Shown here in pieces: positions 27,401-37,658 of a stretch of DNA of 64,000 bases. The position numbers were made by a program, and so were the translations under genes. This DNA is from Colius striatus (Eukaryota > Chordata > Aves > Coliiformes > Coliidae): assembly GCF_028858725.1 (NCBI RefSeq), contig NC_084768.1, positions 30,782,664 through 30,846,663 on the forward strand, in the 5' to 3' direction. Positions within the stretch are counted from its first letter, which is position 1. Every line of letters begins with the position of its first letter. The notes beneath the pieces were generated by a model. It saw only the letters and a list, made by a program, of their open reading frames with translations. It searched no databases and had not been told where the DNA came from.

Positions 27401-30400
27401 CGTTATAGTGCAAAGGCAACATAGCCATGAAAATGCAAATATGCCCCTCAGAGAGGGATTTCCAGCAGGCACTGGCAAGGTTTCAGTTGCACAACAAGAC
27501 CTTGGCAGGAACACCAACTACGATTCTACTAACCCCTGCTCAAGAAAGATGAACTGAAATGAGAACAAGTACAGAGAAGAGCACTGAGGATGAGTAATGG
27601 GGTGGGGAGCTTTTCTTCCCACAGCAGACTGGAAGGAAAGGAAATCTGAAAGGGATTCTGACTGCAGGCTTCAAGTATGCTAGATGGAGTGAGAGGAGTA
27701 CCCACAGGAACAAAAGAACAACTGAAATAAGGACAAAGAAGTCAGCTTGCAAAGAAATGCCAATTTAACATGGAAAATTTAACCTGGAAATGAGAAATGG
27801 AGCAGAGACAGTCTGGAAGAGCCTCCCAAGGAAGCACAGGGGCAAAAAAATCCAAGTGCTTTTTAAATGGAACTTGATCAGTTTATGAAAGCAACTGGAT
27901 GGTCCAAGACCTGAAAGGGTCACGAAGAGGATTCAATGGCCCAGAAAACCCCTCTCAGTCCGTTTCACACCATAAACACACACAATGATGGGCCTTAAAT
28001 TAACTGAAACTGCTCTGGAAAGATCCTGAAGCCATGAGGCAGTTTTGTGAAAACATCAGCACAATGCCTAGTAGTGCTGAAAAGACAAACTGAGTAGTAA
28101 AAATCATCATGGAAATAAAGAGAAACACGGGCAAGGTACAAACCTGCCATGCTTCCATAAGTGAAACACTCCCTCCTAGTCTACCCACTTCAAAAGAAAG
28201 GATATTTGGGAACAACAAGGGTGAGACAGAGCACAGAAGAGCAGATGTGTGTCAAATTATGGAAAGCACAGTACACAGCAAAGACAATTTACTACCTTAT
28301 GTAACACAGGATCTGAGAGGCACCAAAGGAAACCCCAAGGCATCAATTTAAAAGGAACAGAAGAAAGCACCTTTGCACATCACACAAAATTAATCTGAAG
28401 AACTCATTACCATGGGGTATTCACAGAGCAGCTTCCTGTTCTGAACATACTTATCAAGAATTACTAAAGACAAACTCCAAGCTAAGAAATCCTGAAGCCA
28501 AAGCCCACCAAAAACTAGGAAAATGCATTCTGTATTTGCCCCATTCTCGTGCTCTTTCTCTAAGCTTTTACTAACAGCAGCCAGAAAGAGAATATTGGCT
28601 GAGAGAGGCCTTTGCTCTGACACCAGTGGACCTGCTTTTATGTTCCTATTTCACACTCTTGACTGAGGCTCGGTGTACACTGTGAAACCTACATTTACAT
28701 TTTGGATCTCACAGTGAGGAGAAGGAATTTGTTTTGGAGGCTGGAAGCACAGAGAAAAGGCAAAACAACTGGGCAGAGACGCAGGAATCAGATTAAAGAG
28801 CTTGAGAGATCAATAGCACAGAATGCAGAGGAAAAGGGGAACAAGAGACTAGGGCAGAGGTATTGAGTATGAGAGAAGGGACTCACAGAAGAGCCTGGAA
28901 AAGTAAGTAAAAGCCTCTGATTCAACAATTATCTGCAAAACTCCTCATTGGTGCCTTCTTCCCTCTCAACCATGGATCCACAAGGGTCACAACTTGTTCC
29001 AACTAGTATTTAATTGTGCCTGTGCAGATGGTAGAGGTCTGTACCACTATCTAAAGGTTGCAGCCTCGCTCAAGGCTCTCCTGTCTGTCAGTTCACGGCA
29101 CATGATAAAGTTAAGGAAACGAGAATCGTATAATTACAACACCCATGCGTGGCCACCTCTGATAAACTCGGTTGAACTCAGTCAAAAACTGTTACAGCAG
29201 TAGAGTCTTTGAGACAATTACACTCCCAAAGTTTCACAGTTAGGTAGGTGCCTTGACTAAGTGAGTCATGCTTCAGACTTCCACCCTAGACATCAGAGAA
29301 GAGATACCACAGGAGGCTCTTACCAATGTCCCAGCAAGAGGAAAAGCATCAGTCAGAGCTTGAGCCTTCTAACATATAAGGTCAACCGACCACTTAACTC
29401 TGCAGGAAGCCAGGCTTTGTTAGAGCTGATGCTCTGTGGGTTACAACACTTTAAATTTGTACACAGTGCTACGCAAGCAGAGCTTTTGTGGAATCATGTC
29501 AGCACACACTTTTCTCCCCCTCTTCGGATTTGCATCATGAAGGAGGCTAAATTACATTACAGAGGCACCCTAACTCTGCTCCTTCCTAACTTTGGAGGTT
29601 CTGACTTTGAAGTATAAATCTTGATGTAGTTTTCTTTGTGTATAGACATGAAAGCCCCAACCACTCAAAGCAGATACATCTGGGACAAAAGACAGCAGGA
29701 GATTACAACAACACGTTGTGGCAATTGTAAGATGCAAAGAACAGGGTTCTGCACCGCACTGATACCACAGGAGCAATTTCAGAGGGAGCGCAATGTAACT
29801 CAGCCTCTGGGCTGGAATCTGGCCAAGGGGCTGCAAGACAGCTTTTTGGCCACCAAGCTCAAGCCATCTTTTTCATATTGAGCAAAATAACAAGACTTAT
29901 GACTTTAATGTCTCACTCTTTTACCACCCAGAGCCTGTAATCAGTGGGAGGATGTCGGTTAGGAACTGAATCAGACAGCAGAGTGCCTCCTCACCAAATC
30001 AGCAACTGCACACCTGAAACATGGGAGTTCTGGCAAAGCTCTGACCACATACTGAGCCCACTGAGCTTGAATGATTTGGAGACATCACACTCTGTGGTCA
30101 CATGGCCATGCTGCAAGTTAAAATGCAATTGCCAAATTAACTCAGCCTTCAGTTGTTGAAAGAACCAACTTCCTGTCTGGACATTCAAGAAGCTGACCCA
30201 AGGGTATTTTCCAGATGCTATTTATAGGCTTTTGCTTGAAAGTGCTCCCACTTACTTTATTGAACCTGGCAAAAGGGTAGTCCTTCCCTTCCTCTGCTGC
30301 TCTCCTCCAGTGGTAAAACATGGCTCCATCTTTTCTTGCTGGGTTGGTGAAAGGCATCCACTTCCAAGGCCGAACTTTCTTGGACCCCAGTTTTGCTTTG

Positions 30401-33400
30401 ACTGTTCGATAACCCTGAGTTGTATCACTTGGCAGCAGCGGAGGTGCATCCCTGTGGTGGACAAAAGCACTGGCTGAACAGAAGGAAGAAGTAGCCTGGG
30501 ACAAACTCAAAGACATTTCAGATTCGGAGTGGCATCTGCTGCCACAATGTTGAGGTGGGAAAACCTGAATCTAAGCTCTGTCACAGGTTTTGCCCTTCCC
30601 AGACTGCAATGCTTGCCACACCAGAGGGCAGAACACACAGCACGGATGGGTTTGAGCAGAACCATCTGGAAAGCAAAGTGTGCAACAGACCTCTGAGGCA
30701 AGGGCATGTTCCATAACGAGCTAAATACAGGCTATAGCAGAACTCTTTGCAGAAATAAAAGTAGGTGCTAATCCCAGTGACAAATAAAAGAATCACACAC
30801 AGAAGGGTAAGAACACTGCCTTGATTGCACTAGATTATTGTGCCTGCACCCAATTCATCTCCCACATAGAGCAAGCTCCTCAATTTTACACGAGAGAAGA
30901 CAGACACTGCCCATGAGTGTCTAAGAGAGAAGGGCACAAGCATGGGCCAAGGACAACAGGGAATCAGTCTGGGAGGGAAGACTGCCCGTGGTTTCACGAG
31001 GATGCTGCCCTGCCACAAAAGCCCAGGCTATCCCACAACCTGCACAGATGACCATAAGCTCTTACTTTTTGTCAGAGTAGAGGAGTGCATAAACTTCTCG
31101 GTGCATTCCTTCTGGCCTCTTAAATGTCAATGTCTCTGAAGATTTCTTGGATTTTTTCTGAAACAAAAGAATTGCATTTTAGATTCAGAAGTAGCAGTCC
31201 CCGAGGGAACATGAAGCTACACAACAACCTGGCACCCTGTGATGGCTTTCACTTTTATCTGCTTTTAGACACCTTGAATTTCTCCTGGAAAGTGCCTGTT
31301 CCTGGTGGAAGACACTGACAGACAAAATGTTCCTACTTTCAGCGATAGCACTCACCAGTACTCAGACACTTGTTGCTGCTGATAACACACACATAAATTC
31401 CAAGTTGTTGAACATCTGGCTGTAGTTTTCAGGGGCTGGTTCACTAAGCCTTTTTTTTTTAACTAGGTAAGCACTGTCCTCACGTGAAGGGATCAATGTA
31501 TGTAATTAAGCAATCCTCTACCTTTTGGAGAGGATAATAAGAAATGTCTTCCCACCCTCTCTTAGGTTTTGTCACTTTTTTCTGCAGCAATTTCAGTTGT
31601 TGTCAGTTGTGACCAAGTCCCATGTCAAAACTACCGGCACCACCTACAAAAATAAAGCCCTGTTCCTACCTCCACTCTCCCATTTATACAGCAAAGAATT
31701 TTCTTGATGCAGTTTCTTCACACTAGGAAATCAGTGCAGGCAGAGGCCCCTAAAGTCTTGTCATAACTGATGGCTTCTGAGACAAGAGTACACCTCATAT
31801 CACATATACAAGTTTATAAAGTAATGAGCTTTGGATTCAGGTAGATACAGGAACAGCTATGTTATCAAGGGACACTTTATTTATGGGGGCCAAACTTATT
31901 ATGTGGAGCCTTTGCTCCAATGTGTCATCTTTATACATACTAGCCATGTCACTACTTTAGAGTACTTGTTTACCATATTGCTATCAACTTTTTAATCACA
32001 TTATGTGGCAGTAACAAAAACAACACTGTACCATAAATTGTATTAAATCTAGCCACCTTTATCAAGTAAATTCAAAATTCCCATTGAAGAACAAAATCAA
32101 ACATCCGTCATAGAAACACTGAACGGTGCGGGTTGGAAGGGACCTTTAGAGATCATACAGTCCAACCTCTTGCTAAAGCAGGCCCACCTAGATCAGGTCA
32201 CTCAGGAACACATCTAGGCAGGTATGGAAACCTCCAGAGAAGGAGCCTCCACACCCTCCCTGAGCAGCCTGTGCCAGGGCTCCCTCACCTCAACAGCAAG
32301 TAAGTTTTTTCTTCTGTTTAAGTGGAACTTTTTGTGTTCCAGCTTCTTTCCATTACCCCCTGTCCTGTCATTAGATACAAAAAAAAGTGATGCCCTAACA
32401 TCATCTTAGACTACAACTGCTTTCCATAAAACTTGATGACAGACATTAATTACATCAGCACCTTTTCACTCCTAATCAAACACCTTTCTCCCAGCACATC
32501 CATCGCTGTGCCCGGGAGCCAACTGAGGCAGTTACCCCCAGGTCACCACACACCCTGTTTGAACACAGGCTCCTGGAATTCCCCCAAAGTTCCCAGATTT
32601 ATGAAAAGTTAATATCAGCAGACCAGAGATCAGCTCAGCCAGCTATTTTAGGACTTGAGAACAAATGACTTTGTCCTGCTGATTTAAATGTTTCTATGCC
32701 TAGTAATTTTTCTTTTAACATTCTCTCTCACTAATGGAGTGGAAAGTACTTCACAGTTCTCTTGTGATTTAAAGACATCAATCTGATTCTTTCCTAATTG
32801 AGACCAGATCTATTTCCTGAGCAAGAGCTGCACTGTTATTAGCAATTTTGCTCTCTCCACGTGATAATGGCTTATACCTTTGGTTTGACTTGGTTTCTGT
32901 ACTTTGCAGAAATTCAACGTTTCACTCATTTCTGCTCTTCTCCCAGAACCTCTCACTGCACCTCTCCCTTTCCATTACATTTTAGGAGAAACCCATTTTA
33001 TTGTCTGCTCCAAAATAGCGAAAGGCAGCCACCAGTACTCCTTCAGCTGTCTGCTAGCTAACAGACAAACACATCTGAGTCAAAGAACTTGCAGCTCCAA
33101 CACTCTGCAGCACAACATCGCAGGCCTAATCCAGCCGAGGAGCTGCTCACCAGACACGTTATTCACCAACACAGCTGACAACTGGGGATTTTAACATTGC
33201 AGCCTTTAAATTAACTCATCAGTTTTCCATTACACCAATTATACTGTGTTTCCCATCCCCAGCAAGGTAGACATAAAGCCACTGTGCTGCTCTTCAGAGA
33301 CAAACACATTCCAGAAGTACTTTCAGGGGTAGGGTGGTTGCATATGTTTGGGTTTGTTTTGGGTTTTGTTTCCCAAATAAATACACAGGCTTTATTTCAA

Positions 33401-34791
33401 ATCAGACTATTTCTGTACCAGAGAGCTCCTGGGAATTTCACCTCCTGCAGCATATTTCCAAGCACCTGCACATCTCATCACTACTCGTGAATTGTCCTTC
33501 CAAACACCTTGCAAAGCACAGGACAGCCAAGACCTTGCCCAAATATAAAACACAGAAGGCAACAACACACACCTTAGCATATTACCACACAGGACACAGC
33601 AGATCATAGAATCACCGAATGGGACACAGGGATTGGAAGGGACCTTTAGAGATCATCTAGTCCAAAACCCCTGCAAAAGCAGGTCCCACCCAGATCAGGT
33701 CACACAGAAATGCATTCAGGGGGGTCTGGAAGATCTCCAGAGATGTAGCCTCTACATCCTCCCTGAGCAGCCTGTGCCAGGGGTCCTTCACTTCAACAGT
33801 AAAATAGTTTTTTCTTATATTTAAATGGAACTATCTGTGTTCCAGCTTCTTTCCATTACCCCCTGTCCTGTCACTAGGTACAACAGAAAAAAGGGATGCC
33901 CCAGCCTCCTGATATCCACCTTTTACACCCTTGTAAATATTAATGAGATTCCCCTCTCAGTCTCCTCCAGACTAAAGAGCCCCAGTTCACACAGCCTTTC
34001 CTCAAAAGGAAGATGCTCCAATCCCCTGATCATCTTGGTGGTCCTGTGCTGGACTTTCTCCAGCAGTTCCCTGTCCCTCTTGAGCTGAGTGGGACAGTAG
34101 AGGGGGAGCAGAGCCTCCCTCGACCTGCTGACCACGCTCTTCTTGATGCATCCCAGAATGCCAATGATAGTCTACGTCCTTAACAGAGCTTACTAATTTG
34201 CCCCACGCTCCTCTATGCAACACATCTCAAACCCCAGCCAACACCTTCCCTACAGGAGGAATGCTCCCTTGAAAACATTTACCATTCCATCAAGCCAGAT
34301 AATGCTTTTTTCCTTCTAAAAGCAGACTGTGTTCTATGATTGCTATCTGTTTAGGGGCTACATGGTAAACACACTTCACGCTTATTCCACAAAATGAGAA
34401 TTTCAGAGACAGCTGAAAGTGTCCTGTGACAGGCCCAGCTACCAGGACGGTATCTCCAGCTCAGATACTGCCTCAAATGCCACAGTGCACTTATCCAAGA
34501 ACACCAGGAACCCAGGAGTTTGGCCCTCCAGGCATTTCCTGATGCTCCCAGGAGGCTCAAAAATGAACAGACTACAGCAGGAACACACTTCACTCCATCT
34601 TTTCCCACAACATTCATCCCAGACACCACAGGCAAGGTCAAGCAGCGCCTAGCAAACACGCAGCAGCCCCTCAGGGCAGTGCAGCTCACCTTATCCGAGT
34701 TGATGATATCCTTTTTGTTGATGGTGCCCGTGTTCTCCGACTCCACACCGCCCAGCTCCAGGATGTCCCGCACATCCGCGCCTGTCGCCAT
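6210..34791 (-). CDS. DMAP1: DNA methyltransferase 1-associated protein 1 (nine coding exons, C-terminal exon not found)
   Basis: DMAP1 is a nuclear subunit of the NuA4/TIP60 acetyltransferase and SRCAP remodelling complexes and a co-repressor partner of DNMT1. Joining nine GT-AG exons gives 444 residues that track human DMAP1 (467 aa) almost residue for residue. It starts [20 protein letters not shown]/Myb-like domain lies at about 149-199 ([18 protein letters not shown]). A basic, charged helical segment likely to form a coiled coil lies at about 240-300 ([15 protein letters not shown]). The conserved C-terminal DMAP1 domain runs through [20 protein letters not shown] at about 358-377. All exon junctions keep phase. 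The final ~19 residues (the KRRESASS...KKAKKP tail of human) are absent from visible sequence; without a further exon, exon 9 would read through into the intron and stop at 6147-6149 after about 18 unrelated residues. Identification is secure; only the C terminus is unresolved. Confidence 0.97.
6494..8353 (-). other. DMAP1: DMAP1 intron between coding exons 8 and 9
   Basis: A 1.86-kb intron with a long polypyrimidine stretch at about 7550-7590, homopolymer A runs near 8140 and a CT microsatellite at 8304-8333. No gene is seen in it. Confidence 0.85.
8304..8333. repeat. CT microsatellite
   Basis: GTGTGT followed by an imperfect (TC)n run, about 30 bases, sits 20 bases from the donor of DMAP1 exon 8. 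Confidence 0.8.
8354..8426 (-). CDS. DMAP1: DMAP1 coding exon 8 (residues 326-349)
   Basis: A 73-base exon after an 11.7-kb intron encodes [20 protein letters not shown] then ELGV, leaving one base. The acceptor is GTGTTCCAG and the donor GTGAGT. A CT microsatellite lies just downstream on the plus map (8304-8333). Confidence 0.95.
8690..8925. promoter_or_regulatory. Putative conserved non-coding element in DMAP1 intron
   Basis: Unique, low-CpG sequence with ATTTACA, CTAAT and ATTAGACTCAT-type motifs and no homopolymer decay. The CNE call rests on texture only; an alignment to other birds and to mammals would decide it. Confidence 0.25.
11145..11420. promoter_or_regulatory. Putative conserved non-coding element in DMAP1 intron
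   Basis: AT-rich unique block with several TAAT/ATTA cores, ATGCAAAATG (octamer-like) and a TTTATGTGG run. It begins and ends abruptly within more ordinary sequence. It has no coding frame. Confidence 0.3.
12440..12740. promoter_or_regulatory. Putative conserved non-coding element, dense homeodomain motifs
   Basis: About 300 bases contain repeated CTAAT, ATTAATTG, GCTAATTGG and CATTAAATG motifs plus TGATTTATGC, with very low CpG and no simple repeat. It is the densest cluster of homeodomain-type cores in the window. Confidence 0.3.
16060..16660. promoter_or_regulatory. Two AT-rich blocks with homeodomain motifs, putative regulatory
   Basis: Blocks at about 16060-16160 (AATTATTAATTGCTCC, AGTAATTACATTTATC) and about 16505-16660 are separated by an imperfect CA run near 16460-16485. 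Function is not demonstrable from sequence alone. Confidence 0.2.
20113..20184 (-). CDS. DMAP1: DMAP1 coding exon 7 (residues 302-325)
   Basis: A 72-base exon encodes [20 protein letters not shown] followed by RSQR. The acceptor is CTCTTTCAG and the donor GTGAGC. This is a conserved block of the DMAP1 C-terminal domain. Confidence 0.96.
20185..23010 (-). other. DMAP1: DMAP1 intron between coding exons 6 and 7
   Basis: A 2.8-kb intron without an evident transposon. A unique AT-rich block at about 21610-21840 resembles a conserved non-coding element. Confidence 0.8.
21610..21840. promoter_or_regulatory. Putative conserved non-coding element with SOX-like and homeodomain motifs
   Basis: Unique block with CCTTTGTTG (SOX/TCF-like), AATTGACT twice, CCTAATGG and a pair of similar TTGAAATGATGC / TTGAAATGACGC words about 110 bases apart. 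No coding potential is seen. Confidence 0.28.
23011..23196 (-). CDS. DMAP1: DMAP1 coding exon 6, charged coiled-coil-like segment (residues 240-301)
   Basis: The exon has 186 bases in phase 0. It encodes [20 protein letters not shown], then a run of alternating K/R and E/Q residues typical of a long helix, ending [13 protein letters not shown], a likely nuclear localisation region. The donor is GTAAAC. Confidence 0.97.
23197..24130 (-). other. DMAP1: DMAP1 intron between coding exons 5 and 6
   Basis: A 0.93-kb intron; nothing recognisable beyond splice signals. Confidence 0.85.
24131..24298 (-). CDS. DMAP1: DMAP1 coding exon 5, end of SANT domain (residues 184-239)
   Basis: The exon has 168 bases in phase 0. 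It encodes [20 protein letters not shown], completing the SANT-like domain, then the conserved [20 protein letters not shown] segment. The donor is GTAACT. Confidence 0.97.
24611..25005 (-). repeat. CR1 LINE fragment (reverse orientation, with 3' end)
   Basis: Begins with AGAATCACAGAATCATTACA, the complement of the CR1 3' terminal octamer repeats, then reads through the complement of the 3' UTR (TTGGAAAAGACC-type words, 'gagtccagcc'). It lies within the DMAP1 intron between coding exons 4 and 5, opposite to CR1 sense but therefore in CR1-sense orientation with DMAP1 transcription. Confidence 0.92.
25814..25972 (-). CDS. DMAP1: DMAP1 coding exon 4, start of SANT domain (residues 131-183)
   Basis: The exon has 159 bases in phase 0, flanked by a CACAG acceptor and a GTGAGT donor. 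It encodes [20 protein letters not shown], then the SANT-like helix [20 protein letters not shown], and ends [10 protein letters not shown]. Confidence 0.97.
25973..30255 (-). other. DMAP1: DMAP1 4.3-kb intron between coding exons 3 and 4
   Basis: No gene, RNA or clear repeat is recognised. Sequence is ordinary intronic with short open frames only. Confidence 0.8.
30256..30451 (-). CDS. DMAP1: DMAP1 coding exon 3 (residues 65-130)
   Basis: The acceptor is TCCACCACAG and the donor GTAAGT. The first base completes a lysine codon; then [20 protein letters not shown] through PFARFNK follows. It includes the highly conserved [20 protein letters not shown] segment. Confidence 0.97.
31066..31157 (-). 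CDS. DMAP1: DMAP1 coding exon 2 (residues 35-64 plus two bases)
   Basis: The acceptor is TTTGTTTCAG and the donor GTAAGA. The 92-base exon encodes [20 protein letters not shown] and continues to SDK, matching the basic N-terminal stretch of DMAP1, and leaves phase 2. Confidence 0.96.
32108..32409 (-). repeat. CR1 LINE fragment (reverse orientation)
   Basis: Starts at the 3' tail complement (CATAGAAACACTGAA) and carries GGTTGGAAGGGACCTTTAGA and the following ATCA...AGTCCAACC words shared with the copies at 33.6 and 35.1 kb. About 300 bases of CR1 3' end remain. Confidence 0.93.
33604..34165 (-). repeat. CR1 LINE fragment, longest copy in the window (reverse orientation)
   Basis: About 560 bases: 3' tail complement (ATCATAGAATCACCGAATGG), the GGAAGGGACCTTTAGAGATC word, then the complement of the terminal ORF2 region and UTR. 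It aligns by eye with the 32.1-kb copy over its first 300 bases and with the 1.9-kb copy over the rest. Confidence 0.94.
34690..34791 (-). CDS. DMAP1: DMAP1 coding exon 1 (residues 1-34)
   Basis: The ATG is at 34789-34791 and begins [15 protein letters not shown], the conserved DMAP1 N terminus. The exon ends at GAT AAG followed by the donor GTGAGC, leaving phase 0. The same exon carries 5' UTR up to 34845, where a strong acceptor stands. Confidence 0.96.
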
Positions 34792-34845
34792 CTCCCCGCC
34801 TGCCCGCCGGCCTTCCCTGCCCCGTCCTGTCCGGCCCCTCCAGCT
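34690..34845 (-). other. DMAP1: DMAP1 exon carrying the start codon and proximal 5' UTR
   Basis: On the minus strand a branch-point-like TATTAAC, a C/T-rich tract and TTTCACCCCTAG precede position 34845. This indicates a spliced 5' UTR, so a further non-coding exon should exist upstream in the CpG island. Confidence 0.6.
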
Positions 34846-34909
34846 CTAGGGGTGAAAGGGGGAAACCCAAAGGCTGGGGTTAATATGCACCTCCCACCTG
34901 GATAGGCTA

Positions 34910-35690
34910 TCCCATACACACGTGTGTGTGTGTGTGTATAAACACATGGATCTACATACACACATCTACACTTACACATATATATATGCCCACACGCAGG
35001 TATCTACATACACACGTATCCCTACGTACATACACACATACATACCTACACACACCTATATACATACCTACACACATCCCCCTGTATCTACATAAGCACA
35101 CACACATCATAGAATCATAGAATGGAATGGGTTGGAAGGGACCTTTAGAGATCATCTAGTCCAACTCCCCTGCAGAAGCAGGGTCACCTAGATCAGGTCA
35201 CATAGGAACGTGTCCAGGTGGGTCTTGAAGAACTCTAAGGAAGGAGCCTCCATATATCTGCATATACATCTATGTACACCCATGTATGTGTACATAAACA
35301 CATGCATACATACACATGTATCTCTCCATAGGTACATGCATACATACACAGTCGTATATCTATATAAGGACACACATAGATGCACACAGCCCTACATCTA
35401 CACACATATGCACCCCTATATCTACATATGGACATGCATAAGTGTATCTACATATGTAAACACATACATATACACACACGTATATCTACCTACGTGCAAG
35501 CACGTCTACCCACGCTCCTGTATCTACACACATACACACACACAAGTACATCTACATAAGTACACGCATATATATACACACAGACGTACATCTACGTACG
35601 TCCAGGCGCACATACACACTCGCAGACGTGTATCTACACGCGTACACGCGCACATTCATACACACGCGCGCACATCTACACACACACACA
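34910..35690. repeat. Degenerate CA/TA simple-repeat domain interrupted by a CR1
   Basis: Nearly 800 bases, apart from the CR1 insert at 35108-35252, consist of imperfect mixtures of ACACAC, ATACAT and TATATCTACATA words. It lies in the DMAP1 5' intron, directly beside the CpG island. Long open frames here are repeat artefacts. Confidence 0.85.
35108..35252 (-). repeat. CR1 LINE 3' end inserted in simple repeat
   Basis: Begins CATAGAATCATAGAATGG, the complement of the CR1 octamer tail, and reads about 145 bases into the 3' UTR before returning to the CA/TA repeat. Confidence 0.93.
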
Positions 35691-36560
35691 CCCCCCTCGG
35701 CCGCCTCCCCATCCCCCGCCAGGCCCAACAACGGGGCCTTGTACCCGGCCGGTCCCGGGGGCCGCGCACGCCGCGCCCGCGACCCGGAGCCCCGCGGCGT
35801 GGTCCCGGGTGGCCCGAGGGAGGGCAGAGGGGACGAGACGCCGCCGGGAGGGGGGTCCCAACCGCGCTGTGCCGCGCCGGTCCCGCGCTCACCCACCGGC
35901 GCCGGCTCCGCAGCCAGCGGGACGGTGCGACCAACACAGCGGCCCGGGCAGCGCCGCTTCCGCTCCCGCCGAAAGGCGCCAGGAAGTGCCCGGAGCGCTT
36001 TGAGGGACGCACCGGGGAGGGGGGGCGGTGCGGGTGGCGGGTTCGCGCCCCGGGCCCGGCTGGCGGCGGCCGCCTCGGGCCTGGGCTCGGTGCCGCTGCC
36101 CCGGCCTCGGCCGCGGCCCGGTGGCAGCGGCTGTAGCCGCGTGGGGTCGGCGGCCCTCGTTCCCCAGCGCGGGCGGAGGGGCGGCCGCCGGCGGGACTCG
36201 CCTCCGCGCCAGGAGGTGGCAGCACGTGCTCGGCGCGGGCCCCGCGGTGGCGACGAGCCCGGCCCCGCTGGTCGCCCACCCTCGCCCGCCGGTTGTCCGA
36301 GGTGCCGCTCGCCCGGCGGGTGGCTGGGCTCAGCGGCAGCCGGGGACGGCGGGACAGGGGCAGGCCACCCGCATCGCTTGCCCAGCGCCTTGCCCTGGCC
36401 CCTCCCCGGGGGGGGTGTTGAGGCCGGACCCGCTTCCCCGCAGAGCTCGGAAGATTTTTCCCCTGTCCTCGCTGGGTCCCGAGGTGGTAGCCCTTGATTC
36501 AGGTGCCGTCCTGTCCTCCCCGCCAGCCCACGTTGGCGTTGGGCTCGCCGGTGGCCAGCT
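35690..36560 (-). promoter_or_regulatory. DMAP1: CpG island, probable DMAP1 promoter
   Basis: CpG dinucleotides are very dense over about 870 bases, unlike flanking DNA. On the minus strand near 35950-36000 there are ETS-type sites (CACTTCCTG, CGGAAGCGG) and an E2F-like TTTCGGCGGGAG, common in TATA-less housekeeping promoters. Long open frames in both directions here are GC artefacts. Confidence 0.7.
35893..36000 (-). other. DMAP1: Candidate non-coding first exon of DMAP1
   Basis: A donor GTGAGC (minus strand, 35892-35887) lies in the CpG island and would splice to the acceptor at 34845. The upstream boundary, i.e. the transcription start, is a guess based on the ETS/E2F sites. Confidence 0.3.
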
Positions 36561-37214
36561 AGCCCTGCCAGGTGGCCACCTGCCATGCAGCCTGCACCGC
36601 GTGGCACCTGCAGGCTGCCTGGCCTGAGCTGGCTCTGCATGGCATGTGCTCCTCACCTTTGTGCTTGGCAAGAGAACCCTTCCAAAGCACTCCATTGAAG
36701 CAGTGCTCACCTGAGGCTAGAAGCAGCCAGGAGTGAAGGTGTTTTTAATAAGACTCTCTTGATTCCACTTCCCTGTGGGAGGAAAGGGAAGGGGAAGGAA
36801 ACAACAGTGTGCAGGACAAGCATGGGGTACAGATACCCGCAGGGAAATGCCAGCCACCTTGGCTAGCCCAGGAGAGGGGATATCCCTGAGGGGATCTCTT
36901 CTCCTGTGCACACTGTGCTGAGGCAACTGCAGCACCCAGCCCCTCAACACCAGGCAGGCTGTGCTGGAGTTGACCCCGTTCCCATCCCACCAGCAATCCC
37001 TTGGCACAGGGACTGGCATGTCACTTCCCCTTCAGGTCCCAGCCAGCATCAGTGTGCCCCAACAGGAACTGGAGACACTCCAGAAGCATCATCTCTTGTC
37101 CCCAAGAATCATTTCATTCTTTTCTGCCCCCTTCCAAGCTGCCAGGCATGGTTTTAGCATCTTGGTCCTTCCTCACACAGAGACAGAGAAGCAAATCCAA
37201 AGGTTTCTCCTCTC

Positions 37215-37658
37215 CTGTCAGGCAACGGAGCTGGGGAAGGGTCTGGAGAAGAAGTATGAAGAGCAGCTGAGGGAACTGGGGGTGTTTAGTCTGGAGAAAA
37301 GGATACTGAGGAGAGACATGATCACTCTCTACAACTACCTGAAAGGGCGTTGTAGTGAGGTGAGAGTCAGTCTCTTCTCTCCAGTAATGAATGACAGGAC
37401 AGGAGGAAAAAAGAGGGCCTCAAGTTGTGCCAGAGGAGGTTTAGACTGGAGATTAAGAAGAACTTCTTCCCTGAGAGGGTTATCACACACTATCCCAGGC
37501 TGCCCAGGGAGGTGGTGGAGTCCCCATCGCTGGAGATACTGCAAAGACACCCAGCTGAGGTGCTGAGGGACATGGGTTAGTGATGGGCTCGGCAGTGTGA
37601 GGTGAGGGGTTGGACTTGATGATTTTAAAGGTCTTTGCCAACCAAAATGATTCTGTGT
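37215..37658 (+). repeat. CR1 LINE fragment (forward orientation)
   Basis: Carries the CR1 3' region in sense: GAACTGGGGGTGTTTAGTCT, AAGAAGAACTTCTTCCCTGA, GGCTGCCCAGGGAGGTGGTG, GGTTGGACTTGATGAT, and the 3' end near GATTCTGTG. Confidence 0.94.

Larger units (their letters stand above)
31158..34689 (-). other. DMAP1: DMAP1 3.5-kb intron between coding exons 1 and 2
   Basis: Contains two CR1 fragments (32108-32409 and 33604-34165), otherwise no recognised feature. Confidence 0.85.

Noticed and set aside
34351-34689. Continuation of the DMAP1 start frame into intron 1
   Set aside because: A clear donor at 34689 and a matching exon at 31157 show that the extra codons are intronic.
35210-36640. 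Long open frames on both strands (308, 289, 362 codons) over the CpG island
   Set aside because: They read through simple CA/TA repeat into CpG-rich DNA, giving His/Thr/Tyr repeats then Arg/Pro/Gly/Ala; typical of composition artefacts.
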